Below, piece by piece: positions 11,901 through 24,213 of a stretch of 64,000 bases of DNA (the first letter of the stretch is position 1; each line of letters opens with the position of its first letter). The stretch spans positions 1,056,583-1,120,582 of the forward strand of contig KE546971.1 in assembly GCA_000442125.1 (NCBI GenBank). Direction: 5' to 3'. The stretch comes from Opeltia flavorubescens. Lineage: Eukaryota > Ascomycota > Lecanoromycetes > Teloschistales > Teloschistaceae. A model generated the notes under the pieces. It saw only the letters and a program-made list of their open reading frames with translations, was not told where the DNA came from and did not search any database. Both the position numbers and the translations under genes were made by a program.

Positions 11901-14900
11901 CTTTAAAAAAAATAGCGGCTAGTATAATTAAAATATTCAGCTTTTCCTCCTATATTTTTTTAGCGGTTTTTTATAGCTTTAGTTAAATTTTTTTACTAGA
12001 TTCCCGGTATTTACTAGATCTAATTTCGGCTATTATAAATTATATTTTTTTAACTAATTTATCTAACTAACTAAATATTATTTTATTTTACCTTTAAATC
12101 CTTTAATATATTTATCTAGAATTACTTTTATCTTTTATTTTAACTCGTTATCTATAAGCTCTGGAAATAGATATTAAGGAACCTTTTACTCTTTTTTCTA
12201 CTAATACTTCTCTAGTAAAAAAATATAAAAGATATTATAAATACGCGAATTAAGCGGTAATAGTAGCTTATATATTTAAAAACTAATATATTTTTTAATA
12301 TAATATAATCCGGTATAATAATAAACGAGTTTTTTAAATAATTTTTTTAATTTTAAATTCTTTAATAATAAAAATATTATATCGTTTAAACTAAATTTTA
12401 TATTTATATAAAAACGATTATAGTATTTTACCTATTTTTTTTACGCTTTTTACTATTTTTAGCTTAACTTTTTATATAGTTCTATTAATTCCTTTATATA
12501 TTTTTTTACTACTAGTATATTAGTTTTATAGGCCTTCCTTTTAAAAATATTATCTATAATATTAAATTCTAGGTTTAAGTATATCCTAATTATTAAAAAA
12601 AATAGTATTTTACTAGTAATAAAATAGATACTATTATTATATATAAATTCTATAATAGAAAAGATTTTCGCTTAATTTAATTATTCTTTATTCGAATAGA
12701 TTTAAAAATAATATTCTAGCGATTAATTTTAACGCTTTATTTAATTATTTATTTATAAATAAAAAGTAGTATTTAACTTCCTTTTTATTTTTAAGCGGTA
12801 GTAGATTTTAAACTAGAATTTATTTATAAATAATAAGTTTTTATTACTAATAATATCTTTTAGAGTAATCTTTTTATAGATTACTATTTTAAAAAATAAG
12901 TCTATAAATTCTACTATATTAATTATTTTTATATATAGAATATATATAGCTATTTTTAAATACCGGTTTATTATTATTAATATAGTATTAATTATATTTA
13001 TATAGTATTTTAACGGTAGTAATCCCGTTATAAAATCTAAAGTAATTTCTTAATATAGACTATTAGGAATAAAAAAGGACTATAATTTATTATATAGCTT
13101 ATACTAGTATATTTTTATTTATTAATAAATATTATATATTTATATATATTCCTTAACCTTTTTATTTAGATTAGGCTATTAATAATAGCGGCGAAATAGC
13201 TCTATTATCTACTTTATTTTAAAATATTTAATTAAAAAATTATTATAACGCTTTATTATAAGTTTTATATAAATAGTAGAATTCTTTAGAATATATAGAA
13301 ATCTATAAAGTAATAACTCGCCTTTTACTTTTAAATTTTATAATCTAACTTTTATATATTTAGAATTTTTTTTATAAGCGTTTTTAATATTATATTTTTT
13401 AATAATAATAAAATTATTATCCTATTAAAATTATAAATTTATTTTTTTTATATTTATCAAACTATTATTATAAGCTGTTTCGCTAAAAATAATATTCTTT
13501 ATTATCTAATATAAAACGTGCTATTTATAACTAGCTATTCTAGTAATAGAATTTATTATATTTTCTCTATTAAAAAGTAGGTCTCTTTTTTAAAAGCCTT
13601 TAATAGGGCTTTTATAAAGCGTTATAAGCGCTAATATACTATAAGATTTTTAGACCGGCAGGCTACTATTAAATTTTCTAGAAGCGTTAACCTTTAATAA
13701 AGGTTTTTTAAACCTTCTTTTATATTTTTTATATAAATATACCACTTTTATTTTTTTTACCGCCGCCGATATAAATAATATATTATTAATAAAAGATAGC
13801 TTTTATTATAATATAGATATTATTATTAAAATCTTAGAATTAACTCCTTAATAATCTAACCTTTTTAATAAAAAATCTACTAGATTTAATTTCCTAGCTC
13901 GATAAAAGATTTTAAAATTTATAGCTACTAATTTTATAATTTAGCGCTATTACTTATTATTAAATTATTTAATATATATAAATTTTTTTAGATTATTATA
14001 ATCTAACTATATTTTAATAATATATTAAGCTTTTTTAAAATAGTACTGCTATTATTTAAAAACTTTAACGATAGTAAATAGTTTTTAATTATAAATTTTA
14101 TAGCTTTATTTAGTTATTATTATTTTTCTTAATTAGAAAGCTATTAAATAGTAGATATTATTATTATCTAATTAAATTATAATACTAGAAATACTAAAAT
14201 CTAAAATATTTATTTTAATTCGGATTTTATATATTAAATTAAAATACTTTAATAATAGTATCGTAGTAAAGGCCTTTTTTAATTTTTTAAAGATTTTTTA
14301 AGCGGTATTATTTTATTTTAATAGTTTTAATTTTTTATTATTTTTTATACCGATTAATAGATTAATTATAAACGCTATAATCTTTAAATAATATTTAATA
14401 AATCGCTAATAGAAATTCGTTAGGTCTAGAAATACCTAAATATCTCTATACGATTTCGGAATAGGCTAATTTTAAATTATACTTATTCTTTTAAAATTTA
14501 TTTCTACTCTTTTAAATAATATAATATATTTTAAAAATTCTAGTTGTTTAATATTAAATATATATTTTTTTAAATTTAGGAATAATTAATATTCGCGGAA
14601 TCGGCGTAAAATTATATAAATATACCTCTAGTATTTCTTTTCGAAATTTAAATATATTAGAATATTATTTAAATATATTATATAAAAGATATTAACTATT
14701 CCTATTAACGCCTTATTAATATATATTTAAAAGGTTATAAGAGTATTCGCTAGGCTAAAAAATATAATAAAGTATTTAAAGTATCTATATTTAGTATAAA
14801 ATACTATCTTTTACTCGTTTCTTTATTTAATTTTAATCCGGTAATAGATATTATATATATTTATTTTTATAAATCTCTTTATATTATATAGGCGGTTTAA

Positions 14901-15300
14901 AATTTTAGTAATTAAAAGGAGTAAATACCGATTTTTAATTATTACTATATTTAGATTATAGTAATCTATATATAGGTGTAATCTACTATCCTTTTTTAAT
15001 ATAAATAGAATAAAAACTCTTATAGGCGAGACTAAATATTAGATTTAATCTTTTTTAAAAGCTTTTTTAAAATATCGACGTAATTTTTTTAACTCGTTAT
15101 TTAATAGATTATATATTAATTTATATAATAGCTTTTTACTTTTTATTAAATTAATAATATAATTACTAGATTTCGATTAAAATAATTTACCCGATTCTAA
15201 TATAGAAAATATAAGCTTAAAGTTTTTAATCTAGTATAGAATTTTTATATTATTAATATCAACTAGATTCTTTATTACTAATACTATTAAAGTATATATA
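11900..15300 (-). pseudogene. Gypsy pol remnant: reverse transcriptase, RNase H, integrase
   Basis: Read on the minus strand with RIP in mind, conserved Gypsy blocks are clear. The RT active-site block YLDDILIYS appears as YLNNILIYL at about 14645-14680, preceded by a remnant of NAPATFQ. The connection to RNase H reads FLDLTNFY*RFIK (stop from TGG or CGA) at about 14405-14440, followed by a KKLKKAFTT block. The integrase core reads EITLDFITGLLPL then a degenerate VDRFSKMA-like block at about 12940-13060. Stops are TAA/TAG where Gln or Trp is expected, and Asp has become Asn, the signature of C-to-T change on either strand. There is no intact frame, so it cannot make an active polymerase. Outer limits are approximate. 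Confidence 0.88.
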
Positions 15301-17224
15301 ATAAAGTGTATTTTAAGGAATTATTTAAAAATTTATAGCCGGTTTATCTATATTCGATTAATTTTAATAGGAAAACGCTACTTTATAGCCTATATATTAA
15401 TAAATAAACTAGCTTTATAGATTTTTAGAGTATTTAAAATTATATTATATTTATCTAAATTAATAATATAGAAAGAGGTAATAGAAATTATTTATTTTAT
15501 ACCCTAATTATTAATATAAGTCTATTTAAGATTATAAACTCTATAGTAATAATATTACTAATTTCGAAGCTAGTTTAATATAGGATAACTAGTATCTATT
15601 AGAGTAAAATTTTATTCTATTACTTTAGTTTATAAGATATAATTAATATTTAACCTTATATCTAATAGTATAGAAGCCCTCCTAACTTAGTCGCTTATAT
15701 AAAATTAAAATACTATTTTAACTCCTTTTATTACTTTAATTAAACGATATTTAAATATTAAAGCTTTATTTAAATTTAGTTATTTTTTAAAGCTATATTA
15801 GAATTTTTACTAATACTAGATTTAGTATTTTTAATAGATACCTTCTTTATTAACTTTTTTATATAAAAGTAATTAATAGAATAATAACTCTTTTTATAAT
15901 AATTATAATATTCTATTTAGCTTAAATCCTTTAAACTAATATTTTTACTACTTTTTAATTCTATAAAAAGCTCGTTATAGGGTTTATAGTTATTATATTT
16001 CTATTTATCCCTTATATAACTATTATAAAGCTTTTTCGAAATCTAATTATCCTAGTTATTTTAATTTGAAGAAAAAGGTTTTTTATAAAAGATACTTATA
16101 TTAGTACCTTTTATAATACCTTTTATATAAATCGCTAAAACTATTTATTTATTCTTTATTTTATTTTTAAATATATACCTAAACTAATATATTAATATTT
16201 AAATATCGCGTTTAAATTTTATAATAAAATTTATTATATACTATTTTTTTAATAACTTTAGTAACTAATTTTTAAGCGCTTTTATTTAATTATAAAGCTT
16301 TTATAGTATTATTATATTTTATCCTAATATATAATACTTTAATAAAAAATTTAAAAATTAGCTTTTTTTATTTAATAAAAGATTAAGCAGTTATTTATAA
16401 AAATTAGGCTAGTCTATATTAATTCTATCCGTTTTTATATACTAAGTCTACTATATTAAAGAGTTACCTTTTAATAATAATATAGTAAACCGGATCTTTA
16501 TTTTATTTATTAAAAATAAATCCTATAATAATTTAAATATTATATCTACTTATAATATCTATATCTAATAGCTAATAAAGTTATCCTTCGGCGGATAATC
16601 CGGTAAAAAAGCTAGTTTAATACCTTTTAATCTTATAATAATAAAAGGTTTAGTATTAATAAGCGGAATAATAAGAATAAATATACTAATAGGTATACGA
16701 AACTTTTAAAATATTATTTAAATTTACTAATAAACTACTCTAATCTCTTTAAAACGATAAGTATATTTAGTAACCCTTTTTATTTTACACTTTAAATCCT
16801 TAATTTCCCGTTTCGCTTATATATTTAAAGAGGTATCCAAGGAATCGCTATTATTATAGCTACTACCAGAACTAGATAATAAAAAGGATAGAGTTATATC
16901 GCGTATTAACTTTTTACCTTTATAACAATAAATACTAGAACCCGGGGTTAACTCCGCTAAAGGAATACTACTATCCCGCTATAATTCTACGGTATTATTA
17001 AATAGCTCTATAATATATTTATTCTAAAGAATTATTAGATTAGTTATACTAGAAGATCTATTTATTAAATTTATATATATAGTTTCCGATTAAGTATTCG
17101 GATTCTAAAAGTTAGTAATTATACTATTACTATTATTTTTATTTTTATTATAACCGCGAGCTCTTCTAATAAATATTTTTAATAGTAATCCGGGCCTCCG
17201 AATATAAAAAAAAAGAATTAAAAC
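15300..17224 (-). pseudogene. Gypsy gag remnant with mutated CCHC zinc knuckle
   Basis: At about 15865-15915 on the minus strand the translation reads EYYNYYKKSYYSINYF, which matches a CCHC knuckle spacing in which every Cys and the His has become Tyr (TGT and CAT to TAT). Its position upstream of RT and downstream of the 5' LTR is where gag belongs. The rest, up to the LTR at 17225, is AT-rich and broken. Boundaries are approximate. Confidence 0.65.
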
Positions 17225-17521
17225 TATAATATACTAGGTATAATTAAACTAATTTAGAAGCGTAAACTACTATAGAAAAATAGCCTATAATATATATATT
17301 TAAATATATTAAAGAACTAATTTTTATTTTTTAATAAAAAATAAAAAGGATTACTATATATCTAAAAATATATTTATTTTATATTAAATAGTAATTATTT
17401 AAATAATCCCGCTTAAGCCCTTTAAAAAGCCCGCTGCACTAGTAATTCAATATATTGTCTCTATTATATAATTTCCACCTAGGGTTAAAATACTAACTGC
17501 TCCTATAGTTTAATAGTAATA
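17225..17521 (-). repeat. 297-bp 5' LTR of the Gypsy element
   Basis: Same length and end points as the other two LTR copies. It is followed directly by the target duplication TTTTA at 17522..17526. It is the most RIP-mutated of the three. Confidence 0.9.
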
Positions 17522-17526
17522 TTTTA

Positions 17527-19894
17527 TAAAAGCTCGATTCTTATATTTTAATCTATTCGTTATTTATAATAATTAAAGGTTAATTTATCCTAATAGTTTA
17601 TATTATTCTAGTAGTATATCCTATTCTAATAGTATATTTTATTCTACTAGCGCTTTAATAGCTGCTAGAGATATTTATATAGTATTTTTTATACCGGTAT
17701 AAAAGACTATATAATAGCTCTTTTTATATTTATAGTATTTAATATTTAATATAAAATACTATTTATAATTATTATAGATATATAATTTAATTAAATATTT
17801 TAAAGGAGGTATTATAAAATTAACTATCTATATATTATTAATTAATCTATAGAAGCCGATTTTTTATACCTCTAGCTTATTATTTAATAGCGAGTATTTA
17901 TTTTAATTACTAAACGGCGTTTTATAGTAATATTCGAAGTTATATTTTTAGAATATATTAGATTATAAATTAGATTCTAGCTATTTATTCTTTTAGTTTT
18001 TATTAATATAATAAATATATTTTATTTTATTTTTCCTTTTATAGGTAGACTTTTCTAATTATTTAATTTTATTACTAGATCTAAACCGAGATTTATTTAG
18101 TTTATCCTACTAAAATATAATAATAATCGTATCGTATTATTTTTATTTAATTAGTTTATTAGATCTATTTTATATTTAATAGTAGAGGTATTTCTATTAT
18201 TAGTTTAACGGTATACTAGCTAATAAACTATTTAATAAAAAACGTAGAATAAAAAAATATTTCTATTATAATTTACTAAATTCTTTATTATTTTTTATAA
18301 AAAATTAGTATAAATTAAACTAATTCGGCTTTATTATTTATATATATTTAAGAAAATTATTTATTATAGTATTTATTATAGGTTATATTAATAGTATTTA
18401 TAATTAAATATTTATATAATTATATACTATTATAATTTACGCTGTTTTAATTATAGCGGTACTAGTATTCTTACTATTTAGAATAATCTATTAGATATAC
18501 TTTTTAGAATTTTTTCTAGCTCGAATATCCTATATTATATACTATAATACTTCTAGCTTAGATAATACAACGCTAGATATTTTATAGAATCTAGCTTCTA
18601 ATTTTTTATATTATAATTTAATACCCGTTTATAAACCCGCTTTTATAATATTAAATAATTTTTTTATATATTATTATTTAGCTTTTTTTAGTAAATATTA
18701 ATTAAGATTTTTTATTATAATAATAGTTTTATTATCGGTAGTTTTTATATATAAATAGCTAATAAAAGAAAATACGTTATAATAAACGGTCTTTTTATTT
18801 TATAATTTTACGAGTTTACTAGCGTTATTATCCGGTTTAAAATATTTAAGATTTTATATTTTAAAACGGTTATTTAAATTAAACGTAACCTATATTAGTA
18901 GCTATAGTATCTAGTTTTAATAGTAGAGAGTATTTAATAGCTACTAGAACTAATTATTTATAAAATTTACTATTATAGCTAGGTCTATATCTATTTTTAT
19001 AATAGGATTAGCCGTTTAATTTATAGTTCCGGCTATTTTAATAACCCTAGCTATATTATTTACTATTTTCCTTAGACCTAGCGGTATAGTATTTATAGAA
19101 GGAAGAGTATTAAATTCCGAATTAGTACGTTCTATCGATAGTATAATATATTCCTACTTGGAATATTTTAAAAAAATAGTAAGGCCAATACTAGTGCCTA
19201 GATTGATTTAAAAGAATGTACTTATTAGACTAATAACTAGTAAAATTTAAAGTTATTTAAATTATTTAAATAGTAATTATTTAAATTATTTAAAAATTTT
19301 TTAAAATAAGGGTTTATTAATAATTTACTTTTCTAGATAAAATTACTAGATAGCCGTTTAACTAGTAGAGATACCTCTAGTAAAACTAACGAAAGGCTAT
19401 AAAAAATAAAAGGTTATTTCGATAATCGATTTAATTAAAGCTTTTATAGGTTTATTAATTAAGCCTCTATATTAATAGCTAGTCTTAATAAAATTCTATA
19501 ATTAAAATACTAGTATAATTAACGATTAGTTAGGTTAGGAATTTAGGATAGAAGGAACGTTAAATAAATTATCCGATATACTATAAAAGTAACGTTAAAT
19601 AATCTAGCCCGTGTACTATAAAAGCAGGCGAACAGCCTATATAAACGAAAGTGCTGAAAATATAACGGAAATAAATAAATAAATACTCCGTGTACTAGAT
19701 ACTCTGTATTCTAATAATAATAATTAGAGGACGGTTTATACGGTGGATAACCCCGTATAGTGTGAAAAGCTTATAGGTTAACGAAACTAATAGACCCGAC
19801 TTTTACTTAAAGATTTAGGCGTTAATAATTATCGAATATTAAAAAGGGTTTAAAGGTATTAAGCTATAGATAATAATAATTAATTGCTACTAAC
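17527..19894 (-). pseudogene. Degraded 5' internal region of the outer element
   Basis: AT-rich sequence between the nested Gypsy element and the right 128-bp LTR. By the element map this is the leader and gag region of the outer element. The part from about 19500 to 19894 keeps more G and C. Directly inside the LTR, the minus strand reads GTTAGTAGCAATTAA; TAGTAGC could be a RIP-altered initiator-tRNA-Met primer site (TGGTAGC), which is tentative. Confidence 0.4.
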
Positions 19895-20022
19895 TGAAAG
19901 GCTTTAGGCACTTTAGTATAATTATGACTATGTAAGATGCTAAGTTTCTAAACTGCTAACTAGATGTAATAATATAGCGCCAAGCCACTAGGCTCATAAC
20001 ACATCATGTGGCAAGCGCAACA
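19895..20022 (-). repeat. 128-bp LTR of the outer element, right copy (5' LTR)
   Basis: Direct repeat of 3452..3579. It ends GCAACA, followed by the target duplication AGCTT at 20023..20027. The three RIP-type changes carried by this copy lie within its first 25 bases, the element-facing side; the rest matches what appears to be the unmutated state. Confidence 0.9.
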
Positions 20023-20534
20023 AGCTTGCTCGCTATTCAAGCATCCATCAGATTCAGATAAGCCGATATTAACAAAAAAAAATTAACTACGAAATGGTTC
20101 GTCAGGGCAGTGGCGATGTACCGCCAGGGGCAATATTTTCACTTGGACACAGCCACCTTTGTACAATTTTTCTTGGATTTGAAGATAACAGCTTTCCAAT
20201 TATGAAACAATTGCAACTTTATAAAGTCGCCAGGAGTTGTGGTGGATGCATTTCCGGCCTTATCGACTTTAGCTGAAAGGGTTACGTATCTGCCCGCACC
20301 GGCTCAAACACCCCACCAGAGCTCCATTTCTGACACCATTACTTTTCTTTTTCCACCCTAAATCCCACAAATACATCTAGAAAGCTGACCGGACGACCGG
20401 AAAATATCAATTGGAATTCCTTACAGCTTCTGAAGCTTGCTGCTCACCTTTACCACCTCAATTGAGTTTTCAATTCTACCCAACTCGAGCGTGCCAACGC
20501 CGGTTGGCCCGACCCAAGAAACCCCTTCAACACA
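20023..20534 (+). promoter_or_regulatory. Upstream region of pyruvate carboxylase
   Basis: About 510 bases of normal base composition between the retrotransposon and the pyruvate carboxylase ATG. The last 200 bases hold pyrimidine-rich tracts typical of fungal core promoters and 5' UTRs. I see no convincing TATA box or gene here. Confidence 0.4.
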
Positions 20535-23500
20535 ATGGGCGACCACGATCCATATGCGGAGCATTTCGATGCAGGCCATTCGGGAAAAGATCACACGGTG
20601 CACCAGAGACTGCGGGCTAACTCCTCCATCATGGAGCTGAAGAAAATCTTGGTCGCCAACAGAGGGGAGATACCTATTCGAATCTTCCGAACAGCCCACG
20701 AGCTATCGCTACAAACAGTAGCCGTCTTCAGTTATGAGGACCGCCTCAGTATGCACAGACAGAAGGCTGATGAAGCCTATGTCATTGGCAAGAGAGGCCA
20801 ATACACCCCAGTTGGTGCTTACCTTGCTGCCGATGAAATCGTTAAGATAGCAAAGAGCCATGGCGTGAATCTCGTCCATCCTGGCTATGGCTTCTTGTCC
20901 GAAAACGCCGAATTCGCCAGGAAGGTCGAAGATGCCGGACTTATCTGGGTCGGTCCAACCCCAGATACTATCGACAAGCTTGGCGACAAGGTCTCGGCGA
21001 GGACGCTGGCTATGGCGTCTAATGTTCCTGTTGTTCCAGGTACCGATGGCCCCGTCGAAAAATTTGAAGATGTCAAGGCTTTTACGGACCAGTATGGCTT
21101 TCCAATCATCATCAAAGCTGCCTTTGGTGGTGGGGGTCGCGGCATGAGAGTGGTACGAGATCAGGACACTCTTAAAGACTCGTTTGAGCGAGCGACATCG
21201 GAAGCCAAATCGGCTTTTGGCAATGGTACCGTTTTTGTAGAGCGCTTTCTTGACAGACCCAAACACATTGAGGTGCAGCTTCTGGGCGATAACCAAGGAA
21301 ATGTCGTTCACCTTTACGAGAGAGATTGTAGTGTCCAGCGCCGGCACCAAAAGGTCGTAGAGCTGGCTCCGGCAAAAGATTTACCGGTCGACGTTAGGGA
21401 TGCCATTCTTAATGACGCCGTCAGGCTTGCATCGTCAGTGAAATACCGCAACGCCGGGACTGCCGAGTTTCTTGTCGATCAGCAGAACAGATACTATTTT
21501 ATCGAGATAAATCCTCGAATTCAGGTTGAGCATACAATCACTGAGGAGATTACCGGCATTGATATTGTTGCTGCTCAAATCCAGATTGCTGCGGGTGCTA
21601 CCTTGCAACAGCTTGGTCTGACCCAAGACCGCATATCTACTCGTGGGTTTGCCATCCAATGCAGGATCACAACCGAAGATCCGGCGCAAGGATTCTCGCC
21701 CGATACCGGTAAGATAGAGGTTTATCGATCTGCAGGTGGCAACGGCGTCCGTTTGGATGGTGGTAATGGTTTTGCTGGTGCTATCATTACGCCTCACTAC
21801 GACTCCATGCTCGTTAAATGTACATGCTTGGCTTCTACATACGAAATTGTTCGAAGAAAGATGCTTCGAGCCCTCGTGGAGTTCCGCATCCGGGGCGTCA
21901 AGACCAACATTCCCTTTTTGGGCTCGCTTTTGACGCATCCAACTTTCATCGAAGGGACCTGCTGGACAACATTTATTGACGACACCCCTGAGCTCTTCGC
22001 TTTGGTCGGTAGCCAGAATCGCGCTCAAAAGCTGCTGGCCTACCTCGGAGATGTTGCTGTCAATGGTAGTAGCATCAAGGGACAAATAGGTGAACCCAAA
22101 TTCAAGGGTGATATCATCATGCCCGAGCTGAAGAACGCCGACGGTCAGGTTATCGACATGTCGGAACCCTGTCAGAAGGGCTGGAAAAGCATACTGGACA
22201 AAGAGGGTCCGGAAGGTTTTGCGAAAGCTGTGCGCGCCAACAAGGGCTGTCTACTAATGGATACTACCTGGCGCGATGCTCATCAGTCATTGCTAGCAAC
22301 CAGAGTTCGAACAGTTGATCTACTAAATATCTCTCGACAGACAAGCTATGCGTATAGCAATGCCTATAGTCTTGAATGCTGGGGTGGGGCCACCTTTGAC
22401 GTTGCTATGCGCTTCCTCTACGAGGACCCTTGGGATAGACTTCGAAAGATGAGGAGAGCTATCCCAAATATACCATTCCAGATGTTGCTTCGTGGTGCTA
22501 ACGGTGTTGCATACTCATCGTAAGTCCATCCTCACGTAAGTGGATGACAGGACTACTCACGACGATTAGATTACCTGATAATGCTATATACCACTTCTGT
22601 GTGCAGGCCAAGAAATATGGAGTCGACATCTTCCGAATCTTCGATGCGCTCAACGATATTGAACAGCTTGAAGTTGGAATCAAAGCTGTGAAAGAAGCTG
22701 GAGGTGTCGTTGAAGGTACCGTGTGTATCTCAGGAGATCTGCTCAACCCGCAGAAGAAGTACAACCTTGACTACTATATGGACTTCATCGACAAAGTCGT
22801 CAAGATCGGCACACATATCATTGGTATTAAGGATATGGCTGGCGTCTTGAAACCAAGAGCTGCTACCCTTCTCATAAGCTCGATCCGAAAGAAGTACCCC
22901 GATATACCGATTCATGTCCACACGCATGACTCGGCCGGAACGGGCGTGGCGACTTATGTTGCTTGTGCGGAGGCTGGAGCTGATGCTGTTGATACTGCCA
23001 CGGACAGCATGTCAGGCATGACGTCTCAGCCAAGTGTCGGTGCTTTGCTTGCATCGTTGGAGGGAACCGGTTTAGAGCCAGGGCTGAATAGCGCTCACAT
23101 AAGGGCGATAGATACATACTGGGCCCAATTGCGACTACTCTACTCTCCATTCGAGGCTGGGCTCACCGGGCCGGATCCCGAAGTTTACGAGCACGAGATC
23201 CCCGGAGGCCAACTCACGAATCTGATCTTCCAAGCCTCCCAGCTCGGCCTCGGTACCCAGTGGGCGGAGACAAAGAAAGCGTACGAGCAAGCAAACGATT
23301 TACTTGGCGACATTGTCAAGGTCACGCCAACATCAAAAGTTGTCGGAGATCTGGCCCAATTCATGGTCTCCAACAAGTTGAGCTACGACGATGTCATCAG
23401 CAAAGCCAAACAGCTCGACTTCCCCGGCTCAGTATTGGAGTTCTTTGAAGGCTTGATGGGTCAGCCATACGGCGGGTTCCCAGAACCTCTCCGCTCGGAT

Positions 23501-24213
23501 GCCCTCCGAGGCCGCCGCAAACTCGACAAGAGACCGGGTTTGTTCCTTGAACCTCTTGACCTGGCGAAGATCAAGAAGGAAATCAATGAGAAATTTGGCA
23601 GTGCGTCAGAATGCGACGTGGCCAGCTATGCTATGTATCCCAAGGTGTTCGAAGACTATCGCAAATTCGTGGCCAAGTACGGGGACCTCAGCGTGCTGCC
23701 AACGCGGTATTTCCTCGCGAGGCCTGAGATCGGAGAAGAGTTTTACGTGGAATTGGAGAAGGGGAAAGTTTTGATCTTGAAGATGCTAGCAGTTGGGCCT
23801 CTGAGTGAGCAGACAGGGCAAAGGGAGGTTTTCTACGAGATGAATGGAGAGGTGAGGCAGGTAACAGTCGACGATAAGAACGCGGCAGTGGAGAATGTGA
23901 GTCGACCAAAGGCGGATAGTGGGGACAGCAGTCAGGTGGGGGCACCCATGTCTGGAGTAGTGGTAGAGGTAAGGGTACATGACGGCGGTGAGGTGAAGAA
24001 GGGGGATCCGGTTGCTATCCTCAGTGCGATGAAGATGGTAAGTCGCCCCGATCTCTTCTTGTCACCATCGCGAAAAAGGGTATATGCTGAGATGTTCTGC
24101 TTCGGTAGGAAATGGTTATTAGTGCACCGCATTCTGGCAAAGTTGGGGAGCTAAGGGTCAAGGAAGGTGATTCGGTGGACGGGCAAGATCTTATTTGCAA
24201 GATCGTGAAATAA
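20535..24213 (+). CDS. PYC1: Pyruvate carboxylase
   Basis: Biotin enzyme that carboxylates pyruvate to oxaloacetate using ATP and bicarbonate, refilling the TCA cycle; cytosolic in fungi. Exons 20535..22519, 22570..24037 and 24109..24213 give 1,185 residues, the usual fungal length. Domains in order: biotin carboxylase from about residue 35 (KKILVANRGEI; glycine-rich ATP loop KAAFGGGGRGMR; EINPRIQVEHTITE), the carboxyltransferase TIM barrel (CLLMDTTWRDAHQSL; metal-binding HVHTHD), the conserved carboxylase domain, and a C-terminal biotinyl domain. The biotin motif AMKM is split by the last intron immediately before EMVISAPHSGKV. Both introns are GT-AG (50 and 71 nt) and keep the frame. The start at 20535 is the first ATG of the frame; another Met at residue 33, just before the conserved core, is less likely. 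No premature stop or missing catalytic motif was seen. Confidence 0.97.

Larger units (their letters stand above)
8380..17521 (-). mobile_element. Ty3/Gypsy LTR retrotransposon, nested, RIP-degraded
   Basis: A complete 9,142-bp element. It has 297-bp LTRs at 8380..8676 (3') and 17225..17521 (5') and the perfect target duplication TTTTA (8375..8379 and 17522..17526). Minus-strand orientation is shown by protein remnants in the order gag knuckle, reverse transcriptase/RNase H, integrase from high to low coordinates. A pyrimidine run CCTTTTTTTTT at 8681..8691, just inside the low-coordinate LTR, reads as a polypurine tract on the minus strand. RT before integrase is the Ty3/Gypsy order. The LTR ends read TG or TA and TA, as expected after RIP of TG...CA. 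The element is longer than a usual Gypsy element because about 3 kb lies between integrase and the 3' LTR. Confidence 0.93.
3452..20022 (-). mobile_element. Outer LTR retrotransposon, RIP-degraded, carrying two nested insertions
   Basis: The whole AT-rich block is one insertion. Its ends are 128-bp direct repeats at 3452..3579 and 19895..20022, each starting TG and ending CA (CA decayed to TA in the left copy), flanked by the perfect 5-bp target duplication AGCTT (3447..3451 and 20023..20027). Removing the nested Gypsy element and solo LTR with their target duplications leaves about 7.1 kb, a normal size for an LTR element. A YIDD-containing reverse-transcriptase-like stretch near 5250 on the minus strand gives the orientation, so the right copy is the 5' LTR. 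The relation of RT to the 3' end and the size fit Ty1/copia better than Gypsy, but that class call is tentative. No intact reading frame survives: C:G pairs have been replaced by T:A throughout, as expected from RIP. Confidence 0.88.

Noticed and set aside
3452-20022. AT-rich block as a centromere, mitochondrial insertion or giant Starship-type element
   Set aside because: Exact LTR ends with target duplications and retroelement protein remnants explain the whole block; no captain recombinase or mitochondrial gene was seen.
20709-22085. Long antisense open frames inside the pyruvate carboxylase gene
   Set aside because: They mirror a conserved coding strand and have no domain content; they are coding-bias shadows.
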